Positions 30,771-44,430 of a stretch of 64,000 nucleotides of DNA are shown one piece after another. Numbering within the stretch: the first letter of the stretch is position 1; each line of letters starts with the position of its first letter. Made by a program: the position numbers and the translations under genes. The stretch is from Impatiens glandulifera (taxonomy: Eukaryota; Streptophyta; Magnoliopsida; Ericales; Balsaminaceae): NCBI RefSeq assembly GCF_907164915.1, contig NC_061862.1:35837522-35901521 (forward strand), read 5' to 3'. The notes beneath the pieces were generated by a model. That model was not told the origin of the DNA. It saw only the letters and a program-made list of their open reading frames with translations, and did no database searches.

Positions 30771-31803
30771 TATTTTCATCGTACTTAAATTTATATTAAC
30801 ATATTTTTATTTTAGAACATGGTAATGGTAGGTTTGTTTTTAAATGAATAAGTTATTTTTTTTATGATTTTAAAAATTATTAGAATTCGAATTTAAATAA
30901 TCTATGTTTATTTGAAAATAAATAAACATCTATCTTATATTACGTTTAACTTTGTAAATGTTAAAAATATTATTTTTTATATAAATATAATTTCTTATTA
31001 ATTTGAAATTTTCATTAAATTTAAATTTGTATTCAACTCATTATAAGGCATATTTTCTATTGAAAACACAATTGAATGGTAAACTCTCCATATGAAATCT
31101 AAATTTTGAAACTATTAATATATATCCTTTTAGTTTCTACTTTTAGCATACAAGCATAATGAGTCATGGTTCATCCAAACTATAGTTCTATCTAGGTTTT
31201 ATATTTTACAATTTTTTATATATTTTCATTATTTGTAAATTCATATGTAGTATGTTACTTGTTAGGTAATATTGATAGAGATGTCAAAGCTAGATACCCT
31301 CACCTTGAGACATTCCGTGAATTGGAGGGATATTGGAATAACTCTTAAATTATTTAGAGAGTTGGCCCTAAGGCAACTAATGGTTGACCTGACAAATTTT
31401 TTCAACACAAAATAGATCATGGTAATCCAAATTCTTTGGTTGTCTTTGAAGAGGCAATCTGGTGCTAGTGGTTGGACTTCTGGATTTGAGAGGGTAGAGC
31501 AATTTACTGAAATTGAATTATGTAAGCTTAACTTGGTTATGTGATGCTCTATATATTTATAGAGTTTTAATTATTTTAATTTTATCATTCTTTTGGAACT
31601 TGTTTCAAAAGTACTAGAAAATCTTAATGCGAATAACGTGTAAAATATGTAGTGGAATGAACTAAACTGATCTCTCTATTATTGAATTGACATAATTTTT
31701 TTTATACTCACATTCTATTGAATAATTGTAACTTGTTGTATTTATTTAGTTTCTCTTTTTAATATACAACTATTGACACCTTTATATTTTATATGGTAAA
31801 CAG
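30743..31803 (+). repeat. Array unit 0, internally deleted
   Basis: Starts where the Hsp110 fragment merges into unit sequence at a short shared stretch (GATTC..C, then GTTCAAGTAAGTTATT). After about 330 bp of AT-rich start it jumps near 31060 (TATTTTCTATT/GAAAACACAATTG) directly to the end of block zeta. About 3 kb of the usual unit is thus missing. Block gamma is present at 31266-31521. Confidence 0.7.
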
Positions 31804-34800
31804 GATTAATCTCAGATCATGAAGGTGAATCAAATGAGAGACGTAAATATATCGGATATTGCTACCATAGAGTAGAGGCGCTTATCGACCCATACATGTA
31901 TAATAATTCTATTTATCTTTTTATTGTGTTTATTATATATAATTGTTTGATTAACACTATACACTATATTTTAATTGCAGGATTCCTTCATTATATATCA
32001 CCGTTTATGAGTTCAAGTAAGTTATTTTTATCCTAATTAAATTTATATTATCATATTTCTATTTTAAAGCATGATAAGTTTGTTTTTGAAAGTCATTTTT
32101 TTATGCATTATAGATTTTAAAAATTATTAGAATTAAAATTTAAATAATTCATGTTTATTTGAAAATAAATAAACATATATCATATACTAAGTTTAACTTT
32201 GTAAATGTTAAAAATATTAATAAATTTATTAAAATATTATTTTTTATATAAATGTAATTTCTTATTAAATATTATTTTTTTATTAAATATATTTTTATTA
32301 AATTTAAATTTGTACTCAACTCATACAAAAGGCACGTCTTCTATTTAATTTGCATTTAACTTACTTTTATTAAATTTTAAATTTACATTTAACATATTTT
32401 GTATTAAATTTTATTTTGTTTTATACTTATAAATTTCTTAAGGATATTATTCTTTTTTTTTAAATATTCTTATTATATTTATAAATAATTTTAAATTTTA
32501 AATTAAACTTAATATTATCATTAACTCATAAAAAAACTTTTTATCTTGCATTAAATATATTTTTCATTAAATTTAAATTTGTATTAAACTTATGAAAATT
32601 ACATTTTTTTAATTTAATCTAATATAATATAATTTTGAATTAAACTTATTTTTTTATTAAATTTAATTTTACATTAAACTTATTTAAAACATATTTTGCA
32701 TTCAATTTATTTTAGTTTTTTTACTTATATATTTCTTTTAATAAAAATAGTATTTATTTTTAAATTAATTTTATAATCTTTATAAATAATTTAAAATTTT
32801 GACTTAAATTTAAATTTATTATTAATTCATAAGTAAATTTTATATTTTACATTAAATATATTTAATTAAATTTATATATGTATTAAACATATTAAAATTG
32901 CATTTTTTCTATAAATATAATATAATTTAAATTTATATTTATATTAAGATTTTTATAATTAAATTTTTTAATTTTTAATATAATATATATTAAATTTTAT
33001 ATTTGTATTAAATTTATTTAAAATAAATTTTACATTTTATTTAATTTAGTTTTTTACATATTTATTTATTATATTAAGAATATTACTTGTTTTTTAAATA
33101 TTCTTATAATGTTTATAAATAATTTTAAATTATTTTTTTATAAATATTTTATAATGTTTATAAATAATTTTTACTTTTAAATTAAAGTTATTTTAAATCA
33201 TTAATTCATAAAAACACATTTATATTTTTATAAAATTAAATTTTCTTTTATTAAATTTATTAAAATTACTTTTTTTTTTCTATTTAATCAAATATAATTT
33301 TAATTTTAATTAAATTTAAATTTCGTATTAAACTGATTTTCATTAAATTTGAATTTGTATTAAATTTTTTTAAAATCAAATTTTGAATTATATTTTTTTT
33401 AGTTTTTTACTTATATATTTATTAAATTATATAAGAATATTATTTGTTTTTAAAATATTCTTATAATATTTATAAATAATTTTTAATTTTTAATTAAACT
33501 TATATTTATTATTAATTCATAAACAAATTTTTATATTTTCCATTATCATTAATCATATTAAAATTGCATTTTTTTTCATTTAATCTAATATAATTTAAAT
33601 TTTGTTTTAAACTTTCTTTTATAAAATTTAAATTAAACTTATTAAAAATATATTTTGTATTAAATTTTATTTAGATTTTTACATAAATATTTCTTATATA
33701 AAGAATATTATTTATTCTTAAATATTCTTTTTTATTAAGATTATAAATAATTTTGAATTCATCTTATATTTATCATTAATTCATAAACAAAATTTTCTAT
33801 TTTTCATTAAACTATATAATTAAATTATATAAATATTTTATTATTTCTATTTATTCTAATATAATTTAAATTTTGCATGAAACGTATTTTTATTAAATTT
33901 AAATTTGTATTAAATCTATTCATACGTATTTTTGTATTAAAGTTTATAGTTTTTTACTTGTATATTTTTTATATTAAGAATATAAATTATTTTCCTAAAT
34001 ATTATTTTAATGTTTATAAATAATTTTAAATTAAACTTAAATTTATCACTAATTCATAAACTAACTTGTATATATTCTTATTAAATTTAAATTTTGCATT
34101 ACTATTAAATAAAAAATCAATATTTGAGAAAAGATTAAAATTCGAACACACTATCATTTAATGCTTGATTATGCGAAAAATTCAAGACAACTAAAAGAAG
34201 ATTTTTCGGAAATCTCCAAGAACATTGTTAAAGTAAAGGTATGAAGAATTTTTGCATTACAATAATAGTGAAGGTCTCAGAATGCACATACCACGTACAG
34301 GATGAAACTATTTAAATAAATTTATGAAACGATAATCTAGTTGGATCAATACTAAGGTGAAGTGTGTGACTCGGAATGTCTGGTTATGGTTAAGAACTAC
34401 TAATGAAGAACAAGGTAAAGTTTGTTGTCTAAAATTTTGAGTAAAATTTTGAACATAAAGAAAAAATAAAATATAATTTTTTTAATTTACAGGGTTCTTC
34501 CAAAGAGATTACAGTTGTCATAATGTTATCAAAGAATGTATTTGATCGATTGACAGGTAAAAATTATTGATTGATTATTTTTTCTATGAACTAATTAACC
34601 GTTATTTATGATTGTAACTTCTACCAAACCAATAATGATCCTCTAAATTTCTTATTTGAATCGAAGTTTGGTCATCATCTTCTACCTACTAGTACCTATG
34701 TCTCAACTTATCTTTTTTGTCTATAATCTTTTGTCAATAAATTTTTCTGAATTTATTTTTGACATTTATGCATTTGATTATCAGGGATCAGAATTCTTTA

Positions 34801-36072
34801 GAGGATTTTAGCTCTACTGATTAGAACAGACTAGCAACCGACAACAAACATTCAAGTTATTGGCTATATATCGAATGTTATATATCGAATGTTAGTGGAC
34901 ATTTGAAAACACAATTGAATGGTAAACTCTCCATATGAAGGCTTTTGTATTCTCAAGTTATTTTCAATAAGGTAAAGTAGACCTAATTAAAATTTTAAAT
35001 TTGTTTTCAAGTTTTTGATTTTGTTCTAATTTGATAATTTGTTTTTGATATATTTCTCACAATATTGTTTTACACTTTTGAATATTAGTGTGATGAAAAG
35101 GTGAGTTGTTTCTTTCTTGTTGTGTTTCAAAACTGTCCTACTTCAAAGGGGTTTCAATAAATCTTCTACATGAATTTGCTATTAGTAGTGAGTTACTTTT
35201 CATCATTTGCCTCTTCTAGTTTTAGGCTTGGCACAAGGTGATAAACAACACAGTATATGTGATCATAGCAACATGAATCATGGGCTAGACACTTCTTTAT
35301 CAATAAAATCAAAAAATTCATTAATGCACAGGTTGCGCTTAAGCAACCTCAATATTCTTTATGAAATCTAAAATTTGAAACTATTAATACATATTCTTTT
35401 AGTTTCTACATTTAGCATACAAGCATAATGTGTCATGGTTCATCCAAACTATAGTTCTATGTAGATTTTATATTTTATAATTTTTATGTATTTTCATTAT
35501 TTGTAAATTCATATGTAGTATATTACTTGTCAGGTAATATTGATAGAGATGTCCAAGCTTAATACCCTCATCTTGAGAGATTCCGTGAATTGAGGGATAT
35601 TGGAATAACTCTCAAATTATTTAGGGAGTTGGCCCTAAGGCAGCTAATGGTTGACCTGACAAATTTTTTCAACACAAAATAGATCATGGTAATCAAAATT
35701 CTTTGGTTGTCTTTGAAGAGGCAATCTGGTGCTAGTGGATGGACTTCTGGATTTGAGAGGGTAGAGCAATTTATTGACATTGAATGATGTAAGCTTAACT
35801 TGGTTCTGTGATGCTCTCTCTATATTTATAGAGTTTTAATTATTTTAATTTTATCATTCTTTTGGAACTTGTTTCAAAAGTACTAGAAAATCTTAATGCG
35901 AATAACGTATAAAATATGTAGTGGAATGAACTAAACTGATATCTCTATTATTGAATTGACATGATTTTTTTTATACTCACACTCTATTGAATAGTTGTAA
36001 CTTGTTGTATTTATTTAGTTTCTCTTTTTAATATACAACTATTCACACCTTTATATTTTATACGTTAAACTG
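31804..36072 (+). repeat. Array unit 1 (4269 bp)
   Basis: Measured from landmark to landmark. Exon-like blocks: delta 31804-31897 (after CAG, before GTATAA), epsilon 31981-32016 (TTGCAG before, GTAAGT after), alpha about 34180-34414 (before GTAAAG), beta 34493-34556 (after ACAG, before GTAAAA), zeta 34785-34971 (after TATCAG, before GTAAAG), gamma about 35534-35789. The AT-rich monomer part is about 32020-34130. Delta joined to epsilon stays open across the junction, and so does alpha to beta. Stops occur inside other blocks, so this unit is a pseudogene-like copy of an unrecognised gene. Confidence 0.75.
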
Positions 36073-39000
36073 GATTAATCTCACATCATGAAGGTGAATC
36101 AAATGAGAGACGTAAATATATCGGATATTGATGCCATAGAGTAGAGGTGCTTATCGGCCCATACATGTATAATAATTCTATTTATATTTTTATTGTGTTT
36201 ATTATATATAATTGTTTGATTGACACTATACAATATATTTTAATTGCAGGATTCCTTCATTATATATCACCGTTTATGAGTTTAAGTAAGTTATTTTTAT
36301 CCTACTTAAATTTATATTATCATATTTCTATATTAGTTAATTTTTTTTATGCATTATAGATTTTAAAAATTGTTATAATTCGAATTTAAATAATCCATGT
36401 TTATTTGAAAATAAATAAACATATATCATGTACTAAGTTTAACTTTGTAAATATTAAAAATATTAATAAATTTATTAAAATATTATTTTTTATATAAATA
36501 TAATTTCTTATTAGATTAATTTTTTTATTAAATAATTTTTTATTAAATTTAAATTTGTATTCAACAAATACAAAAGGCATGTTTTCTATTTAATTTGCAT
36601 TTAACTTACTTTTATTAAATTTTAAATTTATATTTAACATATTTTGTATTAAATTTTATTTCGTTTTATACTTATACATTTCTTAAGAATTTTATTCTTT
36701 TTTTTAAATATTCCTATTATATTTATAAATAATTTTGAATTAAACTGAATTTTATCATTAATTCATAAAAAATCTTTTATATCTTGTATTAAATATATTT
36801 TTCATTAAATTTAAATTTGTATTAAACTTATAAAAATTACATTTTTTTTATTTAATCTAATATAATATAATTTTGAATTAAAATTATTTTTTTATTAAAT
36901 TTAATTTTACATTAAACTTATTTAAAACATATTTTACATTCAATTTTATTTAGTTTTTTTTACTTATATACTTATTTTTAAATTAATCTTATAATCGTTA
37001 TAAATAATTTAAAATTTTGACTTAAATTTAAATTTATTATTAATTCATAAATAAATTTTATATTTTACATTAAATATATTTAATTAAATTTTTATATGTA
37101 TTAAACATATTAAAATTGCATTGTTTTTCTATAAATATAATATAATATAATTTATATTTATACTTATATTAAGCTTTTTATAATTATATTTTTTTCCTTT
37201 TAATATAATATATATTAAATTTAATATTTGTATTAAACTTATTTAAAATAAATTTTACATTTTATTTAATTTAGTTTTTTACATATTTATTTATTATATT
37301 AAGAATATTACTTGTTTTTTAAATATTTTTATAATGTTTATAAATAATTTTAAATTTTAAATTTATTTTTTAAAAATATTTTATAATGTTTGTAAATAAT
37401 TTTTACTTTTCAATTAAAGTTATTTTAAATCATTAATTCATAAAAACACATTTATATTTTTATAAAATTAAATTTTCTTTTATTAAATTAAATTTAAATT
37501 TTGTATTAAACTGATTTTCATTAAATTTTAATTTTTATTAAATTTTTTTAAAATTATATTTTGAATTATATTTTGTTTAGTTTTTTACTTATATATTTAT
37601 TAATTTATATAAGAATATTATTTGTTCTTAAAATATTCTTAAAATATTTATAAATAATTTTTAATTAAACTTATATTTATTATTAATTCATAAACAAATT
37701 TTTATATTTTCCCTTATTTTTAATCATATTAAAATTGCATTTTTTTTTCATTTAATCTAATATAATTTAAATTTTGTATTAAAATTACTTTTATAAAATT
37801 TAGATTAAACTTATTAAAAATATATTTTGTATTAAATTTTATTTAGATTTTTACATATATATTTCTTATATTAATAATATTATTTATTCTTAAATATTCT
37901 TATTTATTATGTTTATAAATAATTTTGAATTCATCTTATATTTATCATTAATTCATAAACAAAATTTTCTATTTTGCATTAAACTACATAATTAAATTAT
38001 ATAAATATTTTATTATTTCTATTTATTCTAATATAATTTAAATTTTGCATGAAACTTATTTTCATTAAATTAAAATTTGTATTAAATCTATTCAAAACGT
38101 ATTTTTGTATTAAAGTTTTTAGTTTTTTACTTATATATTTTTTATATTAAGAATATAAATTATTTTCCTAAATATTATTTTAATGTTTATAAATAATTTT
38201 AAATTAAACTTATATTTATCACTAATTCATAAACTAACTTGTATATTTTGTATATTCTTATTAAATTTAAAATTTGAATTACTATTAAATAAAAAACCAA
38301 TATTTGAGAAAATATCAGAATTCGAACAAAATACCATTTAGTGCTTGATTATGCGAAAAATTCAAGACAACTAAAAGAAGATTTTTCGGAAATCTCCAAG
38401 AACATTGTGTAAGTAGAGGTATGAGGAATTGTTTTCATTACAATAATAGTGAAGGTCTCAGAATGCACATACCACGTACCAGGTGAAACTATTTAAATAA
38501 ATTTATGAAACGATAATCTAGTTGGATCAATACTAAGGTGAAGTGTGTGACTCGGAAGGTCTGGTTACAGTTACGAACTACTAATGAAGATCAAGGTAAA
38601 GTTTGTTGTCTAAAATTTTGAGTAAAAATTTGAACATAAAGAAAAAAGAAAATATATATTTTTTAATTTACAGAGTTCTTCCAAAGAGATTATAGTTGTC
38701 ATAATATCATCAAAGAATGTATTGGATCGATTGACTGGTAAAAATTATTGATTGATTATTTTTTCTATGAACTAATCAACCGTTATTTCTGATGGTAACT
38801 TTTACCAAACCAATAATGATCCTCTAAATTTCTTATTTGAATCGAAGTTTGGTCATCATCTTCTACCTACTAGTACCTATGTCTCATCTTATCTTTTTTG
38901 TCTATAATCTTTTGTCAATAAATTTTCTGAAGTTATTTTTTGACATTTATGCATTTGATTATCAGGGATCAGAATTCTTTAGAGGATTTTAGCTCTACTG

Positions 39001-40241
39001 ATTAGAATAGACTAGCAACCGACAACAAACATTCAAGTTATTGGCTATATATCGAATGTTAGTGGACATTTGAAAACACAATTGAATGGTAAACTCTCCA
39101 TATGAAGGCTTTTGTATTCTCAAGTTATTTTCAATAAGGTAAAGTAGACCTAATTAAAATTTTAAATTTGTTTTCAAGTTTTTGATTTTGTTCTAATTTG
39201 ATAATTTGTTTTTGATATATTTCTCACAATATTGTTTTACACTTTTGAATATTAGTGTGATGAAAAGGTGAGTTGTTTCTTTCTTGTTGTGTTTCAAAAC
39301 TGTCCTACTTCAAAGGGGTTTCAATAAATCTTCTACATCAATTTGCTATTAGTAGTGAGTTACTTTTCATCATTTGCCTCTTCTAGTTTTAGGCTTGGCA
39401 CAAGGTGATAAACACCACAGTATATGTGATCATAGCAACATGAATCATGGGCTAGACACTTCTTTATCAATAAAATCAAAAAATTCATTAATGCACAGGT
39501 TGCGCTTAAGCAACCTCAATATTCTTTATGAAATCTAAAATTTGAAACTATTAATACATATTCTTTTAGTTTCTACTTTTAGCATACAAGCATAATGTGT
39601 CATGGTTCATCCAAACTATAGTTCTATGTAGATTTTATATTTTATAATTTTTATGTATTTTCATTATTTGTAAATTCATATGTAGTATATTACTTGTAAG
39701 GTAATATTGATAGAGATGTCCAAGCTTAATACCCTCACCTTGAGAGATTCCGTGAATTGAAGGGATATTGGAATAACTCTCAAATTATTTAGGGAGTTGG
39801 CCCTAAGGCAGCTAATGGTTGACCTGACAAATTTTTTTCAACACAAAATAGATCATGGTAATCAAAATTCTTTAGTTGTCTCTGAAGATGCAATCTGGTG
39901 CTAGTGGATGGACTTCTGGATTTGAGAGGGTAGAGCAATTTATTGAAATTGAATGATGTAAGCTTAACTTGGTTCTGTGATGCTCTCTCTATATTTATAG
40001 AGTTTTAATTATTTTAATTTTATCATTCTTTTGGAACTTGTTTCAAAAGTACTAGAAAATCTTAATGCGAATAACGTATAAAATATGTAGTGGAATGAAC
40101 TAAACTGATATCTCTATTATTGAATTGACATGATTTTTTTTATACTCACATTCTATTGAATAATTGTAACTTGTTGCATTTATTTAGTTTCTCTTTTTAA
40201 TATACAACTATTGACACCTTTATGTTTTATACGTTAAACTG
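36073..40241 (+). repeat. Array unit 2 (4169 bp)
   Basis: Nearly identical to unit 3. Epsilon at about 36250-36285, AT-rich monomers about 36350-38280, alpha about 38350-38594, beta about 38674-38738, gamma about 39700-39957. In this unit alpha-beta joined encode FFQRDYSCHNIIKECIGSID without a stop. Confidence 0.8.
36350..38280 (+). repeat. Intron-like AT-rich monomer tract (unit 2; same in others)
   Basis: The motif TAATTCATAAA marks successive monomers at about 36760, 37042, 37434, 37684, 37950 and 38223, a spacing of 250-280 bp with one of 390. Within each monomer the phrases TTTATAAATAATTTTAAA, CATTAAATTTAAATTTGTAT and AAGAATATTATTTATT recur in order. This is a diverged satellite nested in a longer repeat. 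Equivalent tracts lie at about 19620-21150, 32020-34130, 40540-42480, 44700-46495 (plus 59633-59760 beyond S3) and 61980-64000. Confidence 0.75.
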
Positions 40242-43200
40242 GATTAATCTCAGATCATGAAGGTGAATCAAATGAGAGACGTAAATATATCGGATATTGA
40301 TGCCATAGAGTAGAGGTGCTTATCGGCCCATACATGTATAATAATTCTATTTATATTTTTATTGTGTTTATTATATATAATTGTTTGATTAACACTATAC
40401 AATATATTTTAATTGCAGGATTCCTTCATTATATATCACCGTTTATGAGTTTAAGTAAGTCATTTTTATCCTACTTAAATTTATATTATCATATTTCTAT
40501 TTTAGTTAATTTTTTTTATGCATTATAGATTTTAAAAATTGTTATAATTCGAATATAAATAATCCATGTTTATTTGAAAATAAATAAACATATATCATGT
40601 ACTAGTTTAACTTTGTAAATATTAAAAATATTAATAAATTTATTAAAATATTATTTTTTATATAAATATAATTTCTTATTAGATTAATTTTTTTATTAAA
40701 TAATGTTTTATTAAATTTAAATTTGTATTCATCAAATACAACAGTACAAAAGGCATGTTTTCTATTTAATTTGCATTTAACTTACTTTTATTAAATTTTA
40801 AATTTATATTTAACATATTTTGTATTAAATTTTATTTCGTTTTATACTTATACATTTCTTAAGAATTTTATTCTTTTTTTTAAATATTCCTATTATATTT
40901 ATAAATAATTTTAAATTTTGAATTAAACTGAATTTTATCATTAATTCATAAAAAAAACTTTTCTATCTTGTATTAAATATATTTTTCATTAAATTTAAAT
41001 TTGTATTAAACTTATGAAAATTACATTTTTTTATTTAATCTAATATAATATAATTTTGAATTAAAATTATTTTTTATTAAATTTAATTTTACATTAAACT
41101 TATTTAAAACATATTTTACATTCAATTTTATTTAGTTTTTTTTTACTTATATACTTATTTTTAAATTAATCTTATAATCGTTATAAATAATTTAAAATTT
41201 TGACTTAAATTTAAATTTATTATTAATTCATAAATAAATTTTATATTTTACATTAAATTTATTTAATTAAATTTTTATATGTATTAAACATATTAAAATT
41301 GCATTTTTTCTATAAATATAATATAATTTAAATTTATATTTATATTAAGCTTTTTATAATTATATTTTTTCTTTTTAATATAATATATATTAAATTTAAT
41401 ATTTGTATTAAACTTATTTAAAATAAATTTTACATTTTATTTAATTTAGTATTTTACATATTTATTTATTATATTAAGAATATTACTTGTTTTTTAAATA
41501 TTCTTATAATGTTTATAAATAATTTTAAATTTTAAATTTATTTTTTAAAAATATTTTATAATGTTTGTAAATAATTTTTACTTTTCAAATAAAATTATTT
41601 TAAATCATTAATTCATAAAAACACATTTATATTTTTATAAAATTAAATTTTCTTTTATTAAATTAAATTTAAATTTTGTATTAAACTGATTTTCATTAAA
41701 TTTTAATTTTTATTAAATTTTTTTAAAATTATATTTTGAATTATAATTTTTTTAGTTTTTTACTTATATATTTATTAAATTATATAAGAATATTATTTGT
41801 TCTTAAAATATTCTTAAAATATTTATAAATAATTTTTAATTAAACTTATATTTATTATTAATTCATAAACAAATTTTTATATTTTCCCTTATTTTTAATC
41901 ATATTAAAATTGCATTTTTTTTTTCATTTAATCTAATATAATTTAAATTTTGTATAAAAATTACTTTTATAAAATTTAGATTAAACTTATTAAAAATATA
42001 TTTTGTATTAAATTTTATTTAGATTTTTACATATATATTTCTTATATTAATAATATTATTTATTCTTAAATATTCTTATTTATTATGTTTATAAATAATT
42101 TTTAATTCATCTAATATTTATCATTAATTCATAAACAAAATTTTCTATTTTGCATTAAACTATATAATTAAATTATATAAATATTTTATTATTTTTATTT
42201 ATTCTAATATAATTTAAATTTTGCATGAAACTTATTTTCATTAAATTTAAATTTGTATTAAATCTATTCAAAACGTATTTTTGTATTAAAGTTTTTAGTT
42301 TGTTACTTATATATTTTTTATATTAAGAATATAAATTATTTTTCTAAATATTATTTTAATGTTTATAAATAATTTTAAATTAAACTTATATTTATCACTA
42401 ATTCATAAACTAACTTGTATATTTTGTATATTCTTATTAAATTTAAATTTTGCATTACTATTAAATTAAAAACCAATATTTGAGAAAATATCAGAATTCG
42501 AACAAAATACCATTTAGTGCTTGATTATGCGAAAAATTCAAGACAACTAAAAGAAGATTTTTCGGAAATCTCCAAGAACATTGTGTAAGTAGAGGTGTGA
42601 GGAATTTTTTTCATTACAATAATAGTGAAGGTCTCAGAATGCACATACCACGTACCGGGTGAAACTATTTAAATAAATTTATGAAACGATAATCTAGTTG
42701 GATCAATACTAAGGTGAAGTGTGTGACTCGGAAGGTCTGGTTACAGTTACGAACTACTAATGAAGATCAAGGTAAAGTTTGTTGTCTAAAATTTTGAGTA
42801 AAATTTTGAACATAAAGAAAAAAGAAAATATATATTTTTTAATTTATAGAGTTCTTCCAAAGATATTACAGTTGTCATAATATCATCAAAGAATGTATTG
42901 GATCGATTGACTGGTAAAAATTATTGATTGATTATTTTTTCTATGAACTAATCAACCGTTATTTCTGATGGTAACTTCTACCAAACCAATAATGATCCTC
43001 TAAATTTCTTATTTGAATCGAAGTTTGGTCATCATCTTCTACCTACTAGTACCTATGTCTCATCTTATCTTTTTTGTCTATAATCTTTTGTCAATAAATT
43101 TTTCGGAAGTTATTTTTTGATATTTATGCATTTGATTATCAGGGATCAGAATTCTTTGAAGGGTTTTAGCTCTACTGATTAGAATAGACTAACAACCGAC

Positions 43201-44430
43201 AACAAACATTCAAGTTATTGGCTATATATCGAATGTTAATGGACATTTGAAAACACAATTGAATGGTAAACTCTCCATATGAAGGTTTCTGTATTCTCAA
43301 GTTATTTTCTATAAGGTAAAGTAGACCTAATTAAAATTTTAAATTTGTTTTCAAGTTTCTGATTTTGTTCGAATTTGATAATTTGTTTTGATACATTTCT
43401 CACAATATTGTTTTACACTTTTGAATATTAATGTGATGAAAAGGTGAGTTGTTTCTTTCTTGTTGTGTTTCAGGACTGTCCTATTTCAAAGGGTTTTCAA
43501 TAAATCTTCTACATTAATTTGCTATTAGCAGTGAGTTACTTTTCACCATTTGCCTCTTCTAGTTTTAGGCTTTGCACAAGGTGATAAACAACACAGTATA
43601 CGTGATCATAACAACATGAATCATGGGCTATACACTTCTTTATCAATAAAATCAAAAAAATTCATTAATGCACAGGTTGCGCTCAATATTCTTTATAAAA
43701 TCTAAAATTTGAAACTATTAATACATATCCTTTTAGTTTCTACTTTTAGCATACAAGCATAATGTGTCATGGTTTATCCAAACTATAGTTCTATCTATGT
43801 TTTATATTTTACAATTTTTATGTATTTTCATTATTTGTAAATTCATATGTAGTATGTTACTTGTCGGGTAATATTGATAAAGATGTCAAAACTAGATACC
43901 CTCACCTTGAGAGATATTGGAATATCTCTCAAATTATTTAGGGAGTTGGCCCTAAGTAGCTAATGGTTGCCCTTACAAATTTTTTCAACACAAAATAGAT
44001 CATGGTAATCCAAATTCTTTGGTTGTCTTTGAAGAGACAATCTGGTGCTAGTGGTTGGACTTCTGGATTTGAGAGGGTAAAGAAATTTACTGAAATTGAA
44101 TGATGTAAGCTTAACTTGGTTATGTGATGCTCTCTCTATATTTATAGAGTTTTAATTATTTTAATTTTATCATTTTTTTGGAACTGATTTCAAAAGTACT
44201 AGAAAATCTTAATGCGAATAACGTATAAAATATGTAGTGGAATGAACTAAACTGATCTCTCTATTATTGCATTCACATGATTTTTTTTATACTCACATTC
44301 TATTGAATAGTTGTAACTTGTTGTATTTATTTAGTTTCTTTTTTAATATACAACTATTGACACCTTTATGTTTTATATTATTGCATTGACATGATTTTTT
44401 TGACACCTTTATGTTTTATATGTTAAATAG
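40242..44430 (+). repeat. Array unit 3 (4189 bp)
   Basis: Delta 40242-40335, epsilon about 40419-40454, AT-rich part about 40540-42480, alpha about 42530-42771, beta about 42852-42913, gamma about 43868-44105. It resembles unit 2 so closely that their small delta-region ORFs differ at only two residues. Confidence 0.8.

Noticed and set aside
36147..36359. Small ORF repeated at 36147, 40316 and 61781 as a conserved membrane peptide
   Set aside because: It reads through delta, an intron-like stretch and epsilon. The hydrophobic composition comes from AT-rich DNA and the similarity is due to tandem duplication. The spliced frame is a better model.
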